Positions 21,324 to 33,235 of a stretch of DNA of 64,000 nucleotides are shown here, one piece after another. Source of the stretch: Proteles cristata cristata. Taxonomy: Eukaryota; Chordata; Mammalia; Carnivora; Hyaenidae. The position numbers and the translations under genes are program-made. The number at the start of each line of letters is the position of its first letter. The stretch's first letter is position 1. A model generated the notes under the pieces. It saw only the letters and a program-made list of their open reading frames with translations, had not been told where the DNA came from and ran no database searches. The stretch lies in the NCBI GenBank assembly GCA_017311185.1, contig JAESUZ010001071.1, positions 992,001 through 1,056,000 of the forward strand, given 5' to 3'.

Positions 21324-22055
21324 TATTTTCCCCATTCTTATCTCTCCTCTCCGGTGGACTGGGCAAGCTGGTTATTGGTTTGCTGAAACAGTCACATTTA
21401 ATCCATTCTCTTGATGCATATTCTACACCTCCATCATGATCTTCCTTTCTCTCTCTCTCTCTCTAGAATAACCTGACTACACAGTTTCTCTGGGTAACAT
21501 GATCTTCCTTTCTTTCTCCTTGCCTACTACCATATTCTCCTCCTCCTCTCTCTCTGAATTAAGCCTTTTAGTCTCTCTGCCTGATCAGTGTTCAATTTTG
21601 CTTTCTCCCCACCCCTGTCATTTCTCTTTGTATATGCTCTCCCAACAGCACTGCCTCCACCCTGCTCTTTATTTGTAGCTGGGATTTCTGGATTTATGCT
21701 TTTAGACTGTCCTTTGTCTTTTGTTGTTTTTGTTTCTGTTTGGTTTTTCTTTTCCTTTGGCTTGTTTGATTTGTTTGTGTCTTTGCATGCTTTTGTTCCC
21801 TGTTTGTCTGTTTTCCTTCCCAGGGCTACCTCAAGAAACAGTCCAAGATACACATGGTGGAGAGTCCCAAAAATCACTACAAATAGGGAACTAAAATAAC
21901 CAGTCTCAACAAGAGAGACCAAGAGACACCATTAAATAAACACTTCCTGAATGGACAGGCCCTGGTCAATGAGCTTCCTTTACTATAGCAGTACTCGCAG
22001 GTGCAGAGCGCATAACAAGCTTTTAAAACTTACAAGAGACAGAAAGCTACCCAAA

Positions 22056-22364
22056 ATGACAAAACGGAAGAACTCTCCTCTAAAGAAATTCCAGGAAGAA
22101 ATGACAGCTAAAGAACTGCTCAAAACAGATATAAGCAACATACCTGAACAAGAATTTAGAACAACAGTCATAAAATTAATAACTGGGCTTGAAAAAGGCA
22201 TGGAAGACACCAGAGAAGCTATTGCTACAAAGATTATGAACCTTAAAAATAGTTGTGATGAATTAAAAAATGCTATAAATGAGATGCATAATAAAATGGA
22301 GGTGGCCACTGCACGGATTGAAGAGGCAGAGAGGATAATAGGTGAATTAGAAGACACAATTATA
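22056..22364 (+). pseudogene. L1-A ORF1, N-terminal part (interrupted)
   Basis: ORF1p is the L1 RNA-binding, trimer-forming chaperone. This piece begins at ATG 22056 (MTKRKNSPLKKF...) and reads open for about 103 codons. It has a basic start followed by a long alpha-helical, coiled-coil-like segment rich in E/K/I/L (for example 'ELKNAINEMHNKMEVATA'). It ends where L1-B inserted. The RNA-recognition and C-terminal domains lie after the insertion, in the 25407-26005 segment. Family assignment is firm; the gene is dead because of the insertion and later stops. Confidence 0.85.
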
Positions 22365-25190
22365 CCAGTAGAAGAAGAGAAATAGTAAAAATTAGAGCAG
22401 AAATAAACAACATAGAGACCAAAGAAACAATTGAACAGATCCATGAAACCAAGAGTTGGTTTTTTGAAAAGGTAAACAAAATTGACAAACCTCTAGCCAG
22501 ACTTATCCAAAAGAAAAAAGAGAGCACCCAAATAGACAAAGTTATGAATGAAAAAGGACTTATTACAACCAACCCCTCAGAAATACAAGCAATTATCAGG
22601 GAATACTATGAAAAATTATATGCCAACAAATTGGACAACTTAGAAGAAATGGACAAATTCCTAAACACACACTCACTACCAAAATTCACACGGGAAGAAA
22701 TAGAAAACCTGAACAGACCCATAACGAGTGAAGAAATTGAATCAGTGATCAAAAATCTCCCAACAAATAAGAGCCCTGGACCTGATGGCTTCCCTGGGGA
22801 ATTCTACCAGACATTTAAAACAGAATTAATCCCAATTCTTCTCAAGTTATTCCAAAAAATAGAAAGCGAAGGAAAACTCCCGGATTCATTTTATGAAGCC
22901 AACATCACACTGATTCCCAAGCCAGACAAAGATCCAGCAAAAAAAGAGAACTACAGGCCAATATCCTTGATGAATACGGATGCAAAAATTCTCAGCAAGA
23001 TCCTTGCAAATCGAATCCAGCAGCATATAAAAAGAATCATCCACCAAGATCAAGTGGGATTCATTCCTGGGTTACAGGGCTGGTTCAACATTCGCAAATC
23101 AATCAATGTGATACATCATATCAATAAAGAAAAGATAAAAACCATATGATCCTGTCAATAGATGCAGAAAAAGCATTTGACAAAATGCAGCATCCCTTCT
23201 TAATAAAGACTCTCGAGAAAGTTGGGATAGAAGGAACCTACTTAAACATCATCAAAGCCATCTATGAGAAGCCTTCAGCTAACATCATCCTCAACGGGGA
23301 AAAACTCAAGAGCTTTCCCCCTGAGATCAGGAACACGACAGGGATGCCCACTCTCACCACTGTTGTTTAACATAGTGCTGGAAGTCCTAGCATCAGCCAT
23401 CAGACACCAAAAGGAAATCAAAGGCATCAGAATTGGCAAGGATGAAGTCAAACTTTCACTCTTTGCAGATGACATGATACTCTACATCGAAAACCCGACA
23501 GACTCCACCGGAAGCCTACTAGAACTGATCCAAGAATTCAGCCAAGTTGCAGGGTACAAAATCAATGTACAGAAATCGGTTGCATTTTTATACACCAACA
23601 ATGAAGCAACAGAAAGAGCAATCAAGAAACTGATCCCATTCCTAATTGCACAAAAAACCATAAAATACCTCGGAATAAACCTAACCAAGGATACAAGAGA
23701 TCTGTATGATGAAAACTATAGAAAACTTATGAAGGAAATTGAAGAAGACACAAAGAAATGGAAAAACGCATTCCATGCTCATGGATAGGAAGAATAAATA
23801 TAGTTAAGATGTCATTACACCTAAGGCACTCTACACATTCAATGCAATTCCAATCAAAATTGCACCAGCATACTTCTCAAAACTAGAACAAACTATCCAA
23901 AAATTTGTATGGAACCACAAAGACCAGACAAAGTAATCCTGAAAAATAAAACCAAAACGGGAGGGATCACCATCCCAGACTTTAGCCTCTACTACAAAGC
24001 TGTCATCATCAAGACAGTATGGTATTGGCACAAAAACAGACACATAGACCAATGGAACAGAATTGAGAACTCAGAAGTGGACCCAAAAGTATACAGCCAA
24101 CTAATCTTTGACAAAGCAGGAAAGAATATCCGATGGAAAAAAGACAGCCTTTTTAACAGATGGTGTTGGGAGAACTGGACAGCAACATGCAGAAGAATGA
24201 AACTAGATCATTTTCTCACACCATGCACAAAAATAAACTCAAAATGGATAAAGGACCTGAACGTGAGACAGGAAACTATCAACACCCTAGAGGAGAAAGC
24301 AGGAAACAACCTCCTTGACCTCCACCGCAGCAACTTACTTGACACATCCCCAAAAGCAAGGGAATCAAGAGCAAAAATAAACTGTTGGGACCTCATCAAG
24401 ATTAAAAGCTTCTGCACAGCAAAGGAAACAACCCAGAAAATTAATAGGCAACCAACGGAATGGGAAAAGATAGTTGCAAATGACATATCAGATAAAGGGT
24501 TGATATCCAGAATCTACAAGGAACTCACCAAACTCCACGCCCGAAAAGCAAACAACCCAGTGAAGAAATGGGCAGAAGATATGAACAGACACTTCTCCAA
24601 AGAGGACATCCAGATGGCCAACAGACACATGAAACGATGCTCAGCATCCTCCTCATCAGGGAAATACAAATCAAAACCACACTGAGATACCACCTCACGC
24701 CAGTCAGAGTGGCTAAAATGAGCCAGTCAGAGAACTCTAGATGCTGGCGAGGATGTGGAGAAACGGGCACCCTCCTACACTGTTGGTGGGAATGTAAACT
24801 GGTACAGCCCCTCTGGAAAACAGTGTGGAGGTTCCAAGGAAACTAACAATAGAACTCCCCTATGACCCAGCAATAGCACTGCTAGGAATTTACCCAAGGG
24901 ATACAGAAATGCTGATGCATAGGAGCACATGTACCCCAATGTTCATAGCAGCACTCTCCACAATAGCTAAAACGTGGAAAGAGCCTAAGTGCCCATCAAC
25001 AGATGAATGGATCAAGAAGATGTGGTTTATCTATACCATGGAATACTACATGGCAATGAGAAACAATGAAATCTGGCCATGTGTAGCAACATGGATGGAC
25101 CTTGAGGGTGTTATGCTGAGCGAAATAAGTCAGGCAGAGAAGGACAAATATCATATGTGTGCACGTATAGGAGGATTAGGAGGAACTTAA
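22365..25190 (+). pseudogene. L1-B ORF2 (RT and C-terminal part), broken
   Basis: The ORF2 protein would supply reverse transcriptase for target-primed reverse transcription; the endonuclease domain is absent by truncation. Visible blocks in order: '[18 protein letters not shown]', '[20 protein letters not shown]', '[18 protein letters not shown]', '[18 protein letters not shown]', the catalytic FADD at 23462-23473, '[18 protein letters not shown]' and the late Cys-rich '[14 protein letters not shown]'. The frame shifts near 23135 and 23335, stops at 23786 and shifts again near 24660 and 24830. It ends at TAA 25188. Non-functional. Confidence 0.93.
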
Positions 25191-25406
25191 CAGAGGACCA
25201 AGGGGGAGAAGAAGGGCAGAAATGGTGGGGGAAAGGGAGAGAGGCAAACCATGAGAGACTCTTGAATGCTGACAAAAACTGAGGACTGGTGGATGTGGGG
25301 GGGAGGGGTGGGCATGGAGGAGGGCACTTGTGGGGATGAGCACTGGTGTTATGTGGAAACTAATTTGACAATAAACTATTTGTAAAAAAATAAAAAAAAA
25401 AAAAAA
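22365..25406 (+). mobile_element. L1-B: 5'-truncated L1 inserted in L1-A ORF1
   Basis: Begins abruptly in ORF2 between endonuclease and reverse transcriptase ('ccagtagaagaagagaaata') and runs through RT, the C-terminal Cys-rich region, the G-rich 3' UTR ('gtgggggggaggggtgggca') and an A-rich tail ending at 25406. Exact target-site duplication 'gaagacacaattata' at 22350-22364 and 25407-25421. The duplicated bases and the following text continue L1-A ORF1, proving nested insertion. Length 3,042 bp, a typical 5'-truncated copy. Same lineage as L1-A and L1-C. Confidence 0.97.
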
Positions 25407-26005
25407 GAAGACACAATTATAGAAAAAGAGGAAGCCAATAAAAAGAGAGATAAATGGATCTAGGAGCACCAAAGGAGAATTCGAGAACTGAGTGATGCAA
25501 TAAAAAAGAACACTCTCCATATCATAGGAATTCCAAAAGAAGAACAGAGAAAAATGGACTGAAGGGGTACTTGAACAAATTATAGCTGAGAACTTCCCCA
25601 TGTGGGGAAGGAAACAGATACTGAAATCCAAAAGGCACAGAGAACTCCTCTCAGAGGTAACTTGAATCGATCTTCTGCACGATATATCATAATGAAACCG
25701 AGAAAATATAAGGACAAAGAGAGAATTCTGAAAGCAGTGAGGGATAAAAGGGCCCTAACATAAAAAGGGAAACCTATCAGAATAGTTGCAGACCTATCTA
25801 CTGAAACTTGGCAGGCCAGAAAGGAATGGCAGGAAACAATGTGATGAACAGAAAAAATATGCAGTCAAGAATCCTCTATCCAGCAAGTCTGTCATTCAAA
25901 ATAGAAGGGGAGATAAATGTTTCCCAAATAAACAAAAATTGAAAGAATTCATCGCCACTAAACCACCCTACAAGAAATCCTAAGGGTCACTCTATTAGGG
26001 AAATG
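25407..26005 (+). pseudogene. L1-A ORF1, C-terminal part
   Basis: Continuation of the ORF1 begun at 22056. The DNA matches the L1-C ORF1 line by line: 'caccaaaggagaattcgaga', 'cagcaagtctgtcattcaaa', 'aaattgaaagaattcatcgc'. It would encode the RRM and C-terminal domain, but frameshifts and stops (for example around 25560 and 25980) interrupt it. It ends near the ORF1-ORF2 spacer. Confidence 0.8.
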
Positions 26006-26044
26006 TTGCAAAGAACACAAGTTACCAGAGACACCACCACAAGC

Positions 26045-26203
26045 ATGAATCCTACATAGAACACAATGACTCTAAACCCATATTTTTCGATAATAACACC
26101 GAATGGAAATGGACTAAATGCTCCAATCAAGAGACATAGGGTATCAGAATGGATAAAGAAACAAGATTCATCTATTAGCTGTCTACAAAAGACTCATTTT
26201 AGA
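26045..26203 (+). pseudogene. L1-A ORF2, first ~50 codons of the endonuclease
   Basis: Reads 'MTLNPYFSIITPNGNGLNAP' and 'CLQKTHFR', the start of the APE-like endonuclease. The conserved Asn of the first motif is kept. The metal-binding Glu of the CLQETH motif is Lys here (codon AAG to AAA-type change, CLQKTH). The frame ends at the junction with L1-C at 26204. Dead fragment. Confidence 0.85.
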
Positions 26204-26210
26204 AGGAGGC

Positions 26211-26220
26211 AAGATGGCGG
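26211..26220 (+). promoter_or_regulatory. YY1-like site at the L1-C 5' end
   Basis: 'aagatggcgg' matches the YY1 consensus and lies 8-17 bases from the element's first base, the position where human L1 carries its start-directing YY1 site. Perfect core. Activity is not shown by sequence. Confidence 0.6.
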
Positions 26221-27931
26221 AGAAGTAGGGAGCTCTGTGCATTTCACTTGCACCCATCTCTCAAACAGAGAAAGCCTGAAGTCATAGGCCACTGAGCCAC
26301 AGGAGTTTGAGAAGAGAAAGAGACAGAGTACACTGGGAAGGCAACCTCATAAGTGACTTAGTGCAAACTGCGGAAGATAAAAGCGGGCCTGGACCAGAGA
26401 CCCGAAGGGACAGGAGGGAGCCCAGCTCACAGGCAGCCACAGTGAATTGAGGGTAAAAGAAAGAGCAGCTGACACCGCTTATAGAACTGTCCATGGAGAA
26501 AAGAAAAACCCTCAGCTTGGAAGGAGAGCGTTTTTAGTTCTAGCTGGGGTGCTGACTTTGAACTAGGTGCCCCTGATCCCAGAGGGCACCAGGAAAAACT
26601 GCTTTGCAGCGCTCCCAGCACCATGCCTGTCAGCGCCGACACTGCAGGCCTCAGGCTGCGTTCTCCAGGCTTGAGCCCCCGCAGCAGCATGGAGGCGACA
26701 AATCACAGGCTGTGCCACCACTCGACCCGGACAGTTCTGAGGCTGTGCCACTCCCCACCCACCCTTTTGGACCTCCAGCAACAGGAAAGCAGCGATCTGC
26801 GGGACTGTTTTGGGCGGTATCAATAGCTGACTGGGACCTGGAAACGAGGTGAGGTTCGGACATAGAACACAGCCCACCTTGGCTACCTCCACAGCACAGG
26901 GAGATCAAGACCCAAAGGAGTAATTTGCTCCTCTTGGTTTGAGAAGGGACTGGGGCGATGCCATTTTTCTCCCCAAAACCACCAAAGCAGGGCCTCAGGG
27001 AGTGGCCAGTTGGACACAGTGGAGGCTAAGACTTGCCTACACCAAACCACGCCCATCCCATCTAGAGAGCTGTTTGTTTTTTTTTTTTTTTTAACGTGAG
27101 CCCCAGGCAAGACCAACATGGATGCACTGCCATGATTAATTCTAGATAATTCTTTCTATTCAGATATACTATCCCTTTTCTCATTTGTAACCCTTCACTC
27201 TGCTGGTTGCAGCACTCTGGTCACTGGTTTACTTAAACAGTCACATTTAATCCATTCTCTAGATGTACATTCTACACCTCCACCACTACCTTTTTATCTC
27301 TCTCTGCAGTAATCAGACTATATAGTTTCTCTGAGTAACATCTTCATTTCTTTCTCCTGCCTCTAAACATATTCTACGATTTCTCCCTCTGAATCAAGCC
27401 TCTTAGTCTCTCTGCCTGGATATTCCATTTCCAACTTCGTTTCCTCCCCACCCTGTCATTTCTCTCTTTGTATATGCTCTTCCATCAGCACTGCATACAC
27501 CTGGCTATTTGAAGCTGAGAATTCCGGTTTTATGCCGTTAGACTGTCCTTTGTCTTCTGGGGTTTTTCTTCTGTTTTTTCAATTTTTTATGAATTTTTAT
27601 TTTTATTATTGCTCTTCTCTCCTTCCTCTTTTTTTCCTTTTTGTTTTTTGTCCCTTCCTTTTTTCTTTTTCTTTTTCCCTTTCAGTTTGCGGGTTTGTAA
27701 ATTTGCCTGTACGTTTGTGTACCTATGTTCCCTGTGTGGTTGTCTGTCTGTTTTCTTTTCCAGGGCTACCTCAAGAAACAAGCCAGGAAACAAGCCACAC
27801 ATGGTGGAGAGTCCCAAATACCACTACCAGTAGGGAAAAGAATAACCAAGTCTCAACAAGAGAAACCAAGAGACACCATTAAAAGAAAACTTCCTGAACG
27901 GACAGGCCCTGGACAGCCAAAGAGGCTTCTC

Positions 27932-28139
27932 TTTTTCTTTTTAATGTTTTTATTTATTTCTGAGAGAGAGAGAACCGGGGAGGGTCAGAGAGAGAGGGAG
28001 ACACAGAATCTGAAACAGGCTCCAGGCTCTGAGCTAGCTGTCAGCATAGAGCCCGACGTGGGGCTCAAACCCACAAACTATGAGATCATGACCTGAGCTG
28101 AAGTCAGACGCTTAACTGAATGAGCCACCCAGGCACCCC
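27932..28139 (-). mobile_element. Feline SINE, antisense, in the L1-C 5' UTR
   Basis: T-rich tail 'ctttttctttttaatg', GA tract, 'ctgagctagctgtcagcata', 'gctcaaacccacaaactatg' and terminal 'gagccacccaggcacccc'. Carries the GCTAGCTGTC subfamily marker. Flanks 'gcttctcttt' (left) and 'gctatcttta' (right) are a plausible imperfect target duplication. Confidence 0.95.
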
Positions 28140-28221
28140 GCTATCTTTAATACAGCAGCACCTAAATGGCAGAGTGCATCAAAAGCTTTTAAAATTAACA
28201 AGAGATAGAAAGCTAATCAAA

Positions 28222-29106
28222 ATACAAATGGAAGAACTCTCCTTCAAAGAAATTCCAGGAAAAAATGACAGCTAAAGAACTGCTCAAAAAAGATATAAGC
28301 AACATAACTGAACAAAAACTTGGAACACTGGCATAAAATTCATCACTGGGCTTGAAAAAGGCATGGAAGACATCAGAAAAACTATTGCTACAAAGACCAT
28401 GGAGCTTAGAGTTGTGATGAATTAAAAATAGCTATAAATGAGATGCATAATAAAATGAAGGCATCCAATGCACAGATTGAAGAGGCAGAAAGGAGAATAA
28501 GTGATTGAGAAGACACAATTATAGAAAAAGAGGAAACTGAGGTAAAGAGAGATGAACTGATGCAGGAACATGAAAGGAGAGTTTGAGAGGTCAACGATAC
28601 AATCAAACAGAATAATATCCGTATCATAGGAATCCCAGAAGAGGAAGAGAGAGGGAAAGGCACTGAAGGAGTCCCTGAACAAATTATAGCAGAGAACTTC
28701 CCCAATCTGGGGAAGGAAACAGACATTGAAATCCAAGAGGCACAGAGAACTCCCGTCAGATGTAACTTGAATCGATCTGCATGACATATCATAGTGAAAC
28801 TGGCAAAATATAAGGACAAAGAGAGAATAATGAAAGCAGCTAGGGATAAAGGGACCTTAACATAACAAAGGGAAACCTATCAGAATAGTTGCAGACCTAT
28901 CTACTGAAACTTGGCAGACCAGAAAGGAATGGCAGGATATCTTCAATGTGATGAACAGAAAAAATATGCAGCCAAGAATCCTCTATCCAGCAAGCCCGTC
29001 ATTAAGAATAGAAGGAGAGAGAGAAGTCTTTTCAAATAAACAAAAATTGAATGAATCTGTCACCACTAAACCAGCCCTACAAGAAATCCTGAGGGGGACT
29101 CTCTGA
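28222..29106 (+). pseudogene. L1-C ORF1, decayed
   Basis: Collinear with L1-A ORF1 ('ggaagaactctccttcaaag', 'gccaagaatcctctatccag', 'aaattgaatgaatctgtcac'). The start codon seen in L1-A (ATGACAAAACGG) is changed to 'atacaaatgg', and stops and frameshifts interrupt the coiled-coil and RRM parts. The expected product, a nucleic-acid chaperone of about 295 residues, cannot be made. Ends near TGA 29104. Confidence 0.85.
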
Positions 29107-29151
29107 GGGAAATGTTACAAGGAATGCAAGATACCAGAGACACCACCACAA

Positions 29152-32100
29152 GCATGAATCCCACAAAGGACACGATGACTCTACACCCATATTTTTCAAT
29201 AATAACACTGAATGTAAATGGACTAAATGCCCCAATCAAAAGACAAAGGGTAGCAGAATTGATAATGAAACAAAATCCACAAAATCTATTTGCTGTCCAC
29301 AAGAGACTCATTTTAGACCTGAGGACACCTTCAGATTGAAAGTGAGGGGATGGAGGAATATCTATCATGCCACAGGAAGTGAAAAGGAAGCTGGGGTAGC
29401 CATACTTATATCAGACAAACTGGACTTTAAAGTAAAGACAGTAACAAGGGATGAAGAAGGGCATTATGTAATAATTACAGGGTCTATCCATGAAGAAAAG
29501 CTAACAATTATAAATTTCTGCACACCAAATATGGGAGCACCTAAGTATATAAAACAATCACAAACAGAAACAATCTTATTAATAAGAATATGCTAATACC
29601 ATGAGACTTTAATACTCCACATACAGCAATGGATAGATCAACTAGACAGAAAATCACTAAAGAAACAACGGACTTGAATGACACATTGGACCAGATGGAT
29701 TTGAAAGATATATTTACAACTCTACATCCTGAGGCCATGGAATTCACTTTCTTCTCAAGTGTGTATGGCATATTCCCCAAGATAGATCACGTACTGGGAC
29801 ATAAAGCAGCCCTCAATAAATATAAAAGAATTGAGATCATACCATGCACACTTTCAGATCACAATGCTATGAAACTTGAAATCAATCACAGGAAGAAGTC
29901 TGGAAAACCTCCAAAAACATGGAGGTTAAAGAACACCCTACTAAAGAACGAATGGGCCAATCAGGCAATTAGAGAAGAAATTAAAAATATATGGAAACAA
30001 ATGAAAATGAAAATACAACAATCCAAACTCTTTGGGATGTGGCAAAGGCAGTCCTAAAGGAATGTACATTGCACTCCAGGCCTATTTCAAGAAACTAGAA
30101 AAAGTGCAAGTACAAAATCTAACAGTGCACCTAAAGGAACTAGAGGCAGAGCAGCAAGAGCACCCCAAACCCAGTAGAGAAGAGAAATAATAAAAATCAG
30201 GGCAGAAATAAACAATATAGAATCCAAAGAAACAATTGAACAGATCAATGAAACCAAGAGTTGGCTTTTTGAAAAAATAAACAAAATTGACAAACCTCTA
30301 GCCAGACTTCTCAAAAAGAAAAGAGAGAGCACCCAAATAGACAAAATCATGAATGAAAATGGACTTATTACAACCAACCCCTCAGAAATACAAGCAATTA
30401 TCAGGGAATACTATGAAAAATTATATGCCAACAAATTGGACAACCTAGAAGAAATGGACAAATTCCTAAACACACACTCACTACCAAAATTCAAATAGGA
30501 AGAGACAGAAAATCTGAACAGACCCATAACTAGTGAAGAAATAGAATCCATTATCAAAAATCTCCCCACAAATAAGAGCCTTGTGCCAGATGACTTCCCT
30601 GGAGAATTCTACAAGACTTTTTTTTTAATTTAAAAAAATGTGTTTTATTTATTTCTGAGAGAGAGAGAGAGAGAGACAGTGTGAGCAGAAGAGGGTCAGA
30701 GAGAGGGGGAGACACAGAATCTGAAGCAGGCTCCAGGCTCTGAGCTAGCTGTCAACACAGAGCCTGACATGGGGCTTGAACACACGAACTGTGTGATCAT
30801 GACCTGAGCCGACATCGGTCGCTTAACCAGGCGCCCCTCTACCCTACATTTAAACCAGCGTTAATACCCATTCTTATCAAGTTATTCCAGAAAATAGAAA
30901 TGGAAGGAAAACTTCTGGACTCATTCTACAAAGCCAGGCCAATATCCTTGATGAATATGGATGCAAATATCCTCAACAAGATACTTGCAAATCAAATTCA
31001 ACAGCATACAAAAAGAATTATCCACCATGATCAAGTGGGATTCATTCCTGGGTCACAGGGCTGGTTCAATATTCGCAAATCAATCACTGTGATACATCAC
31101 ATTAACAAAAGAAAAGATAGAAAATATATGATCCTGTCGATATATGCAGAAAAATCATTTGACAAAATACAGCATCCTTTCTTAATAAAGACCCTCAAGG
31201 AAGTCGAGACAGGAGGAACTTAATTAAACATCATAAAAGCCATCCATGAGAAGCCCTTGGCTAACATCATCCTCAGTGAGGAAATACTGAGAGCTTTCCC
31301 CCTGAGATCAGGAACACGACAGGGATGTCCACTCTCACCACTACTGTTTAACATAGTGCTGGAAGTCCTAGCATCAGCCATCAGACAACAAAAAGAAATA
31401 AAAGGCCTCAGAATTGGCAAAGAGGAAGTCAAACTTTCACTTTTCGCAGATGACATGATACTCTACATGGAAAACCCAACAGACTCCACCAGAAGCCTAC
31501 TAGAACTGATACATGAATTCAGCAAAGTTGCAGAGTAAAAAATCAATGTACAGAAATTGGTTGCATTTTTATACACCAATAATGAAGCAACAGAAAGTGA
31601 AATCAAGAAACTGATCCCATTCACAGTTGCACAGAAAAACATAAAATTCCTAGGAATAAACCTAACTGAGGATACAAGAGATCTATATGATGAAAACTAT
31701 AGAAAACTTATGAAGGAAATAGAAGAAGACACAAAGAAATGGAAAAACATTCCACGCTCATGGGTCGGAAGAATAAATATTGTTAAAATGTCATTACTAC
31801 TCAAAGCAATCTGCATATTCAATGCAATCCCAATTAAAACTGCATCAGCATTCTTCTCAAAACTAGAACAAACTATCCTAAAATGTGTATGGAAGCACAA
31901 AAGACCCTGAATACCCAAATATTGAAGAAGAAAACCAAAACAGGATGCATCACCATCCCAGACTTTAACCTTTATTACAAAGCTGTAATCATCAAGACAG
32001 TATGGTATTGACACAAAAACAGACACATAGACCAATGGAATAGAAGACCCAGAATTGGACCCACAAATGTATGGCCAATTAATCTTGACAAAGCAGGAAA

Positions 32101-32993
32101 GACTATCCAATGGAAAAAAGCTTCTTTAAAAGATGGTGCTGGGAGAACTGGATAGCAACGTGCAAAAGAATGACACTAGACCACTTTCTTACACCATACA
32201 CAAAAATAAACTCAAAATGGATGAAGGACCTGAAGGTAGACAGGAAACCATCGAAACCCTAGAGGAGAAAGCAAGAAACAACTTCCTTGACCTCAACCGC
32301 AGTAATTTCTTACTCATCACATCTTGAAAGAAAAGGGAATCAAGAGCAAAAATGAAGTATTGGGACCCCATCAAGATAAAAAGCTTCTACACAGCGAAGG
32401 AAACAATCAGCAAAACTAACAGGCAACCAATGGAATGGGAAAAGATATGCAAATGACATATCGCATAAAGAACTAATATACAAAATCAACAAGAAACTCA
32501 CCAAACTTCACACCCAAAAAATAAGTAATCCAGTGAAGAAATGGACAGAAGACATGAACAGACACTTCTCCAAAGAGGACATCCAGATGGCCAATAGACA
32601 CATGAAACGATGCACAGCGTCCCTCATCATCAAGGAAATACAAGTCAAAACCACACTCAGATACCACCTCACGCCAGAGTGGCTAAAATGAACAAATCAG
32701 GAGACTCTAGCTGGTGAGGATGTGGAGAAACGGGCACCCTCCTACACTGTTGATGGGAATGTAAACTGGTGCAACCCCTATGGAAAACAGTATGGAGATT
32801 CCTCAAAAAATTAACAATGGAAGATGTGGTATTTTTATACAATGGAATACTACATGCAATGAGAAAGAATGAAATCTGGCCATTTGAAGCAACATAGATG
32901 GAACTCAAGGGTGTTATGCTGAGTGAAATAATTCAGGCAGAGAAGGACAGATACCATATGTTTTCACTTATAAGTGGAACAGGAGAAACTTAA
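29152..32993 (+). pseudogene. L1-C ORF2 (endonuclease-RT), decayed and interrupted
   Basis: The endonuclease start 'MNPTKDTMTLHPYFSII' is followed by 'TLNVNGLNAPIKRQRV'. The later motif 'SDHNAMKLEI' (catalytic SDH) is present. The DFNTP region is mutated (stop within 'catgagactttaatact'). RT blocks '[17 protein letters not shown]' and '[16 protein letters not shown]' and the catalytic FADD (31443-31454) are visible. A SINE at 30619-30836 cuts the RT fingers region, and about 170 bp of the C-terminal part is deleted near 32820. Multiple frameshifts. Non-functional. Confidence 0.9.
30619..30836 (-). mobile_element. Feline SINE, antisense, in L1-C ORF2
   Basis: T-rich tail, (GA)n, 'gagctagctgtcaacacaga' (GCTAGCTGTC marker) and terminal 'cgcttaaccaggcgcccc'. 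The usual 'gactgagccaccc' just before the end is deleted. Flanks 'ttctacaagac' and 'tctaccctac' form an imperfect target duplication. Inserted after L1-C. Confidence 0.95.
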
Positions 32994-33235
32994 TAGAGGA
33001 TCATGGGAGAGGGGAGGGGAAAATAGTTGGAGAGAAGGATGGAGACAAACCATGAGAAACTCTTGAACACTAAGAACAAACTGAGGGCTGGTTGGAGGAG
33101 AGGGGAAGCAGGGTGATGGGCATGGAGGAGGGCACTTGTTGGGATGAGCACTGAGTGTTATATGGAAATTAACTTGACATAAAGTATAAAAGAAAAAATA
33201 AAAATAATAAAATAATAAAGGAAATACTGAAGGAA

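Larger units (their letters stand above)
20426..26203 (+). mobile_element. L1-A: old carnivore L1, 5' UTR to endonuclease, split by L1-B
   Basis: The 5' UTR (about 20426-22055) is homologous to that of L1-C: 'cacagggagatcggacccaa', 'cccacaaccactggggggtg', 'acagtcacatttaatccatt', and the splice-acceptor-like pyrimidine tract ending at 'cccagggctacctcaagaaa'. ORF1 starts at 22056 and is broken at 22364 by the 15-bp target site of L1-B; it resumes at 25407. ORF2 begins near 26045 and reads only to 26203, where the 5' end of L1-C is joined. The remaining ORF2 and 3' UTR are not found after L1-C, so the element is incomplete. A SINE (21093-21323) lies in the 5' UTR. The exact 5' limit is uncertain. 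Confidence 0.85.
26204..33218 (+). mobile_element. L1-C: near full-length carnivore L1
   Basis: Starts with the canonical 5' end 'aggaggcaagatggcggaga' and has a 2-kb 5' UTR, ORF1 (about 28222-29106), ORF2 (about 29152-32993), a G-rich 3' UTR ('ggttggaggagaggggaagc') and an A-rich tail (33185-33235). Two antisense SINEs interrupt it (5' UTR, ORF2). About 170 bp is missing near 32820 relative to L1-B. The 5' junction lies inside L1-A ORF2, but no copy of the presumed target 'aagactcattttaga' follows the tail. The original 3' junction was therefore lost, or the 3' part derives from L1-A by recombination. Confidence 0.93.

Noticed and set aside
22056..22385. A single L1 whose ORF1 is fused to ORF2 by an internal deletion
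   Set aside because: The exact 15-bp duplication and the continuation of ORF1 after the poly-A show nested insertion instead.
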